Below are positions 58,681 to 64,000 of a stretch of DNA of 64,000 bases, piece by piece; the first letter of the stretch is position 1; the number at the start of each line of letters is the position of its first letter. The stretch is taken from NCBI GenBank assembly GCA_020205615.1, contig CM035168.1, positions 4,096,237 through 4,160,236 on the forward strand. The letters are read 5' to 3'. This DNA comes from Panax quinquefolius. Taxonomy: Eukaryota > Streptophyta > Magnoliopsida > Apiales > Araliaceae. The notes under the pieces are model-generated. The model made no database searches. It was given only the letters and a program-made list of their open reading frames with translations, and was not told where the DNA came from. The translations under genes and the position numbers were made by a program.

Positions 58681-61113
58681 CTTCATTTTTAAATGGCAAA
58701 GCCGATAATAATATTCCGTCGATATTGAGTTATTAATTACGCACGGTATAAAGCCGTCCTTTATTTATGTGTCCATCGGCAATGAGTTTTTCCTCCACCG
58801 CCAAATTTTCGCACCAAATTATCCCATGGGATATTACATTCTCGACGGAATCCATTATCGACGGCGTGCCCGTCGACATTAATATTATTAGTGACGGGAC
58901 ATTGGTCGTCGCCAATACGCCCGTCGCCAATGACCTTTTTTCTTGTAGTGATTGTCCATCAATGAACTACAGGCCAATGAATACTTTAACCACATCATTC
59001 GTTACATTACGGTCATGACTATACTGAATAATCACTGGTCATAATCATACCAAGTCTATCTATGCACGTAAGCCAAAGATGACTTTCATCATAATATAAC
59101 CATGAGGATGATGACAATGACATAATAATTCAATAAAATAAGTTCAAGGATAAATTTTAAAGATTTATAATTTAATTTATCCAGAAATCAATAACGTCCA
59201 AATTGTCAACATGATACTGCTTTGTGGAGTAAAATTCACGAATGATTAGAAGAATATTTCCATGAAAAGATACTGGATGAAGCGCAAATATCAAGGATAT
59301 TCTACTAATTTCATGGAGTATAGAAGCCAAAACTTTAACCAACAGAGTATAATAGAATATATGAAACTGCAAATGGATTTTCACCCGTCATGCGGTAATC
59401 CACGTAGATAGATCATTTCCACAATTTAATAAGGAATGAATACGAAGGGTCATTCACCATGCATGCGAGTGAGTCATGATACAAAGTTATTCCAATGTAA
59501 AAATAAATAATGGAATAACGAGAAGAATTCACCACGCATACGTCAGAATCAGATGTAGACAAGTTATTCCAATATAATAATAAAAATGGAATAATGTAAG
59601 AATTCACCATGCATGTGGTAGTCGCGTAGATGAGTTATTCCAATGTAATAATAAAGAATTGAATAATGTAAGAATTCACCATGCATGCAGAGTCGCGTAG
59701 ATGAGTTATTCTAATGTAATAATAAAGAATGGAATAACAACCCTTACGAGTATTGAAAGAAAATAACTCTCTTCATATATACGAAAGAAATAATACCCCT
59801 TACCTTAAAAAAAACTGGATACTGGAATAGTGAGGTAGCAGACTTCTCTTCTTCTTTATCTCTATAATTTCTCTCTATAATAATTGCTCTTGTGAGACTT
59901 AGTGAATTGGTGAGAATGGAAAAAGAATGAGCTTCTATTTATAGGAAAATATAATTTTGATAATTGCACGTTTTGGGGCTCGAAATATTACAGTATAATA
60001 CCTTCCTCTTTTTCTTTATTTTTAATTTAGTCCTGCAAGTATTATCAAACTTGCACCACCTCCCCTAATAGTAAATCATGTGAATTAATAGTTCATTCAT
60101 GTGACTCAATAGTATAATCATGTGAAAAAACTAATTACAAAGATAGTACCTTTCATCTATACCTCCATTTTAATTTAGTCATGCAAGTATTATCAATCTT
60201 GCACCAACTCCCCTAATAGTAAATCATGTGAATCAATAGTACACACATGTGAACACATAGTTATAAGCATGTGAATTAATAGTAATTAATTGCTCATTTA
60301 TCTGGTGAATTACCCAATTGGTCAATATAACCTCCAGACATCAATTATTATCGAAATAAATGTCGATTTCCACTAACACTAATAATTCCCACACAATGGA
60401 ACTATCAATTTCATCTTTAATCAACACGAACTTATTCATCATTAATATTATAACTTACAATATTTAACAACCGTGTCGTTTCCGGAAAGAGGGGCTTTAG
60501 ATAAGGATTTCTCCTTATCGGTAGTATGCAATTAGGTGACCAAATCTCTCCTCGATGAACTTCTGCACATTGTTAATATTGCAAATAATAATATGAATAA
60601 CTTTATGTCGTCTCAATTATTGATTTAATAATATAAAATATTATGCGAGATGATCTTTGTGACAATAATTGAATCAATAATATGAGAGATATAATGCACG
60701 CAATTCTTGTAGCAATAATTGAGTATAAGCGAGTGACTTCTCACGTAAGTATCAATAATTAATCTGAGTGTGCTACTACGCAACCATGCCAGACATCGTA
60801 TTTTTTACTACTAGGGTAGTTCAGCGGTTTAACAGTAAAACTTTCGCCGTTATTTTTATAAAAAGATAATTCTGTCATTTTCTAACTACGACAATAGTTC
60901 CATTGTGGGGTCCACCAATGATTGTGTCGTCGTACGAATATTCCCTGTTAAAACGAATATTCCCCGACCAATCGAATATTTTATAACAACTTGTTTACTT
61001 TGCAAAATTTGTAAATATTACCCACAACTATAACATTATATCATATCCACATCATAATATATATTTCGAGAAAATTTAATTTTTATTCATAAAATTTGGG
61101 GTCTTACAATCTT

Positions 61114-61560
61114 TGTACAATTGGTGCTTTGATATATATTGCAAAATTTCTCATGACCTGATATTGCATTTACAGTTAACTTACTAGCAATATGGATCAA
61201 AACCACAGTTAGTTGGATCTGCTGATACAGAGATTATCACAATTCATGAAGTAAGTTATGAATGTATTTGGTTGAGATCAGTAATTCAACATATTTGTGT
61301 GAACTGTGGATTATCGTCAATCATAAATAGTCCAATGATATTATATGAAGATAATGTCGCTTGTATCACTCAAATTAGAGGATGATATATCATGGTTGAT
61401 AGAACCAAACATATTGCACCAAAATTCTTTTATACACATGGGCTCCAAAAGAGTGGCGATATTGATGTCAAACAGATACGATCATGTGATAATTTGATTG
61501 ATATGTTCATTAAGTCATTACCAACTGAGATTTTAAAGTAGATGGTGCACAATATTGGCA
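61114..61560 (+). pseudogene. Copia RNase H remnant, first copy
   Basis: Plus-strand fragments read EVSYECIWLRSVIQ, LYEDNVACITQIRG, then a stop, then DRTKHIAPKFFYTHG and GDIDVKQIRSCDNLIDMF, the C-terminal RNase H motifs of Copia. One or more stops break the frame. Confidence 0.8.
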
Positions 61561-61851
61561 TGTTTTGACTTAATTATTTTTTTTACCATGAACAATGAAA
61601 ATTCTATGTACTTATGAGGGGGAGTAAAAAGGATATATGCTGATTGTACTCTTTTTCCTTCGCTATGGTTTTTTTCCCACTGGATTTTCCTTTGCAAGGT
61701 TTTAATGAGGCAATCCTAAGGCACTAGAAGTTATTCAAGAATATTGTACTCTTTTCCTTGGCCAAATTTTTTTTCCCACAGGGTTTTTCTTTGGTAAGGT
61801 TTTTAACGAGGCATATTCTTAGAAAATTGCTACAAAAAAACTCCATCCATT

Positions 61852-62106
61852 TTGTATGAAGACAATGTTGCATGTATAGCTCAATTAAAGGGAGGATACA
61901 TCAAAGGAGATAGAAGAAAACATATCTCACCAAAATTCTTTTTCACACATGACCTTGAAAAGTGTGGTGACATTGATGTTCAACAAATTCGATCAAAAGA
62001 TAATCTAGTAGATTTGTTCAGCAAAGCATTACCAACTACAATGTTTGTAGGATTCAGTCGCAATATTGGAATGCGACAGCTGAAGGACTTAAGGATACAT
62101 TCATGA
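61852..62106 (+). pseudogene. Copia RNase H remnant, second copy (84-codon open frame)
   Basis: It repeats the RNase H end: YEDNVACIAQLKGGYIKGD, HISPKFFFTHDLEKCGD, QQIRSKDNLVDLFSKALP and RNIGMRQLKDL, then a stop. Unlike the first copy it is uninterrupted. Between the copies lie two versions of a motif containing AAGGTTTTTAA(T/C)GAGGCA, which recurs a third time at about 62175-62195. Confidence 0.8.
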
Positions 62107-62227
62107 GAGGGAGCTAATACGCGCTGCACTCTTTTTCCCTTAACCAAAATTTTTTCCCATTGGATTTTTCCTGGTAAGATTTTTAATGAGGCAGCTTTCT
62201 ATGCGTATGGCTATACAATAGACATCC

Positions 62228-62236
62228 AAGGGGGAG
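62228..62236 (+). other. Polypurine tract of the split Copia
   Basis: AAGGGGGAG directly precedes the 3' LTR, as expected for the plus-strand primer. The same tract occurs inverted at 20957-20965. Confidence 0.85.
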
Positions 62237-62543
62237 TGTTATAAAATTATAACATATATATTTATGGATGTATAGATTAATATTTTTATATATTTATGAA
62301 TGTCTAGATTTATATTTAATTGTAATGATCTTTGGTATTATGAAACTCCCATGTTCATTAAATTTTAAAATTCATAACTTTTGAGTTTTGTAACTTCCAA
62401 GTCCATATATCTATAAATAAGAGCATTATAAAAGAGAATGTGATATATACAAAATATAATGAGGATACTCTCTTTCTTCTAATCATCTTTATTCTTAATT
62501 TTAGTAATCTCTTTGTTCTTAATTTTAGTAATCTTTTATAACA
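62237..62543 (+). repeat. 3' LTR of the split Copia (307 bp)
   Basis: TGTTATAAAATT...TTATAACA. It is longer than the 5' LTR because a short segment (TATATTTATGAATGT-like, about 62256-62305) is locally duplicated. The TATA box is at 62412-62419. It is followed by CTTTC. Confidence 0.9.
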
Positions 62544-62548
62544 CTTTC

Positions 62549-62813
62549 AATATTATGATTAATTTGGACTCGAATTGTTATATATGGTATCAGAATTGAC
62601 TTTTGAAAACTCGAGATAAGAACATGAAGGAATTATCCTATAATGAATAGAGAGACAAAAATATGAATTGTATGTGACTTTGTATTTAATTAAGTGAGAG
62701 AATTTTTAACACACCAATCCCACATCGTAATATGCGCATATAAGGACTCATGGCCATCTAGGCGAGTTTGTGCCCCACTAAGATGTTAAAAAAAATATTA
62801 TTGAGCAAGCACA
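62549..62813. other. LTR-like remnant, no gene
   Basis: It contains GGTATCAGAATTGAC, which resembles an initiator tRNA-Met primer-binding site, and CACACCAATCCCACATCG, a motif seen in plant LTR promoters. No LTR pair was found, so this is at most an old fragment. Confidence 0.35.
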
Positions 62814-63518
62814 TTGAGGGTGTATTTGATTAGCTCTTAACGCCTCTTAATTGGAGTGTCTCTGATTCGGTCAGAGGCAAAACATGTTTGGTAAAAAAAA
62901 TTTGCCTCTTAATACCTCTTAATCGATTAGACATAAAATTAAACATTAACCATTTAGAGGCACATCTGAATGAGTTTATACTTTTTTGGACAAAAATACC
63001 CTCTTCAATATCTTCTACCAGATTAACCAAATGTTGGGCTTACATCTTCTACACGTCGAAGCACACCACCATGCTTGGATGGAATGGTGATATGATCAAT
63101 CTTGTGACGATGCAAGTCCTTCACCTTAACAAACACAAAGACAGAAAGAGTTGTTAGAAATGTGCTAACTAATCTATCATCTTTAAAAAGTTTAAATTGA
63201 AACTTTAAATTATAGTTACAGGAAAAACAAAAAAAAAGTACTTAACTACTCTAAAATGGTCCTGCAAATAATGAGGATGAAAACTCCATCCTTGCAAAAG
63301 TCAAGTGACTTATAGGATTCATATGTCATACCAGATTAATTTCCTTTTTGTACACAAAATTAATTTCCTTTTTGTGCACAAAATTAATTTTTTTTTGCCT
63401 TATAAAAGGGCCAAGTAATTTTGCCTTTTGGATATTCAAAACAGTATGATGGATTGAACGAAATATAAGGATGGTGATAATGAAGAAAGAGAAAAAGAGT
63501 TGTTCTTTTTTTGCTTTG

Positions 63519-63569
<51 letters not shown>

Positions 63570-63733
63570 TGTTCAGAGGGTTAAAATGATAAAATATTGT
63601 TATTCAGACATTTAAAAAAAAAATTATCAAACAATATTTTTTTATTCAGATACAATTTTATTCAGACGCTCTATATTATTTAGACGTCTAAACTGTTCAG
63701 GTCTTAACACTTAATTTTATCAAACACCATCTA
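62814..63733. mobile_element. Possible MITE-like element with imperfect ends
   Basis: The left end (GGGTGTATTTGATTAG) is roughly inverse to the right end (ATCAAACACCATCTAAG), and TTAAG/TCTTAA motifs recur inward on both sides. An (AT)n tract lies at about 63520-63567. No target duplication was confirmed. ORFs of 66-89 codons within it look like chance. Confidence 0.4.
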
Positions 63734-64000
63734 AGCCTTATTACGTTATAATTTGCTTTGAATTCGTATTTTGACTTAAATTGTTATAAGTTTGGTGTGT
63801 GATGCGGGTAGACGAATTATTTAAAACTCTAAAGTTTTGATAAAAACGTTATAATAAAAGAAAATTAAAAATAACATCTGCTTACACAATTATAAAGTAA
63901 TTTTTTAAAAATAAAAGACTAAACATAATTGCACATAAGTAATTATGTCAAAGTGTGAGGTTAGACTTTTCAAAAAATAATAATTCAATAATGGAAGAAT
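63734..64000. other. Intergenic end of window
   Basis: AT-rich DNA with no recognisable feature. Confidence 0.4.

Larger units (their letters stand above)
54159..58950 (-). mobile_element. CACTA (En/Spm) DNA transposon, 4.8 kb
   Basis: The ends are CACTACAAAAAAATTG and, inverted at the right, CACTACAAGAAAAAAGG. The flanking triplets are ACT (54156-54158) and ATT (58951-58953), a 3-bp target duplication with one change. Subterminal copies of a CGTCGCCAATGA-type motif occur at about 54200-54485 and 58680-58935. The internal transposase is on the minus strand and broken, so the element is probably non-autonomous. Confidence 0.92.
53539..61108 (-). mobile_element. Solo LTR (minus), split by a CACTA element, TSD ATCTT
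   Basis: The ends are TGTGACGCCCCC at 53539 and TTGGGGTCTTACA at 61108. ATCTT flanks it at 53534-53538 and 61109-61113. Removing the CACTA insertion leaves about 2.78 kb, the same size as the solo LTR at 50176-52998. The TATA box is at 59936-59943 (minus strand) and the palindromic array at about 59440-59745. No interior sequence is present. Confidence 0.9.
46450..62543 (+). mobile_element. Ty1/Copia retrotransposon split by nested insertions
   Basis: The 5' LTR (46450-46724) and 3' LTR (62237-62543) belong to the same family as the element at 20667-25534. Without its insertions (50176-53003 and 53539-61113, counting one target duplication each) the element is about 5.7 kb. The order gag, integrase, reverse transcriptase, RNase H confirms Copia. 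The target duplication is CTTTC after the 3' LTR (62544-62548) and in the duplicated 5' copy at 41680-41684; the direct 5' flank reads CTTTTC. All coding parts are broken. Confidence 0.9.

Overview
The window is plant nuclear DNA, most likely from a eudicot (possibly an asterid; the sequence does not settle the family). It is AT-rich. Its host genes have plant-type intron structure and plant-specific family members, and most of the rest is LTR retrotransposons, a CACTA element and MITEs.

Only three host genes look intact. (1) A RER1-type Golgi-to-ER retrieval receptor on the minus strand (2739-6025, three exons, 193 aa). (2) A PQ-loop protein of the mannose-P-dolichol utilization defect 1 (MPDU1) family on the plus strand (31220-36295, eight exons, 240 aa, C-terminal KKTD). 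(3) A single-exon F-box/LRR protein of the VFB/SKIP2 family on the minus strand (39152-40744, 530 aa). They act in early-secretory-pathway sorting, ER glycosylation and SCF ubiquitination. Nothing suggests that they work as a cluster.

Layout. 1-2738: non-coding DNA with simple repeats and three MITE-like elements. 2739-6110: RER1, with a 192-bp hAT MITE in intron 1. 6786-13378: a structurally complete LTR retrotransposon, minus orientation, TSD ACCAT, with two LTRs of about 3.1 kb and only 343 bp of internal DNA. 13881-20666: older LTR remnants holding a 1.7-LTR derivative of the same family (14671-19578, TSD ATTAT). 20667-25534: a complete Copia element, minus orientation, TSD GACAT, coding capacity decayed. 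26510-29446: a large inverted-repeat element carrying a broken FAR1-type domain and a captured exon. About 29850-30835: a second inverted-repeat element just upstream of the MPDU1-like gene. 31220-40744: MPDU1-like and VFB-like genes. 41121-48031: a tandem duplication of VFB upstream flank plus the 5' part of a Copia element, with a large LTR and a scrambled junction between the copies. 46450-62543: a Copia element (plus, TSD CTTTC) split by two solo LTRs (50176-52998, TSD ATATC; 53539-61108, TSD ATCTT), the second itself split by a CACTA transposon (54159-58950). 62549-64000: non-coding DNA with MITE-like and LTR-like remnants.

The most interesting points are GTATCCTT donors typical of minor-spliceosome (U12) introns at two MPDU1-like introns, palindromic tandem arrays in the large LTRs whose sequence differs between subfamilies at the same position, the FAR1/captured-exon palindrome, and the tandem duplication next to VFB. 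I found no clear new multi-gene system.
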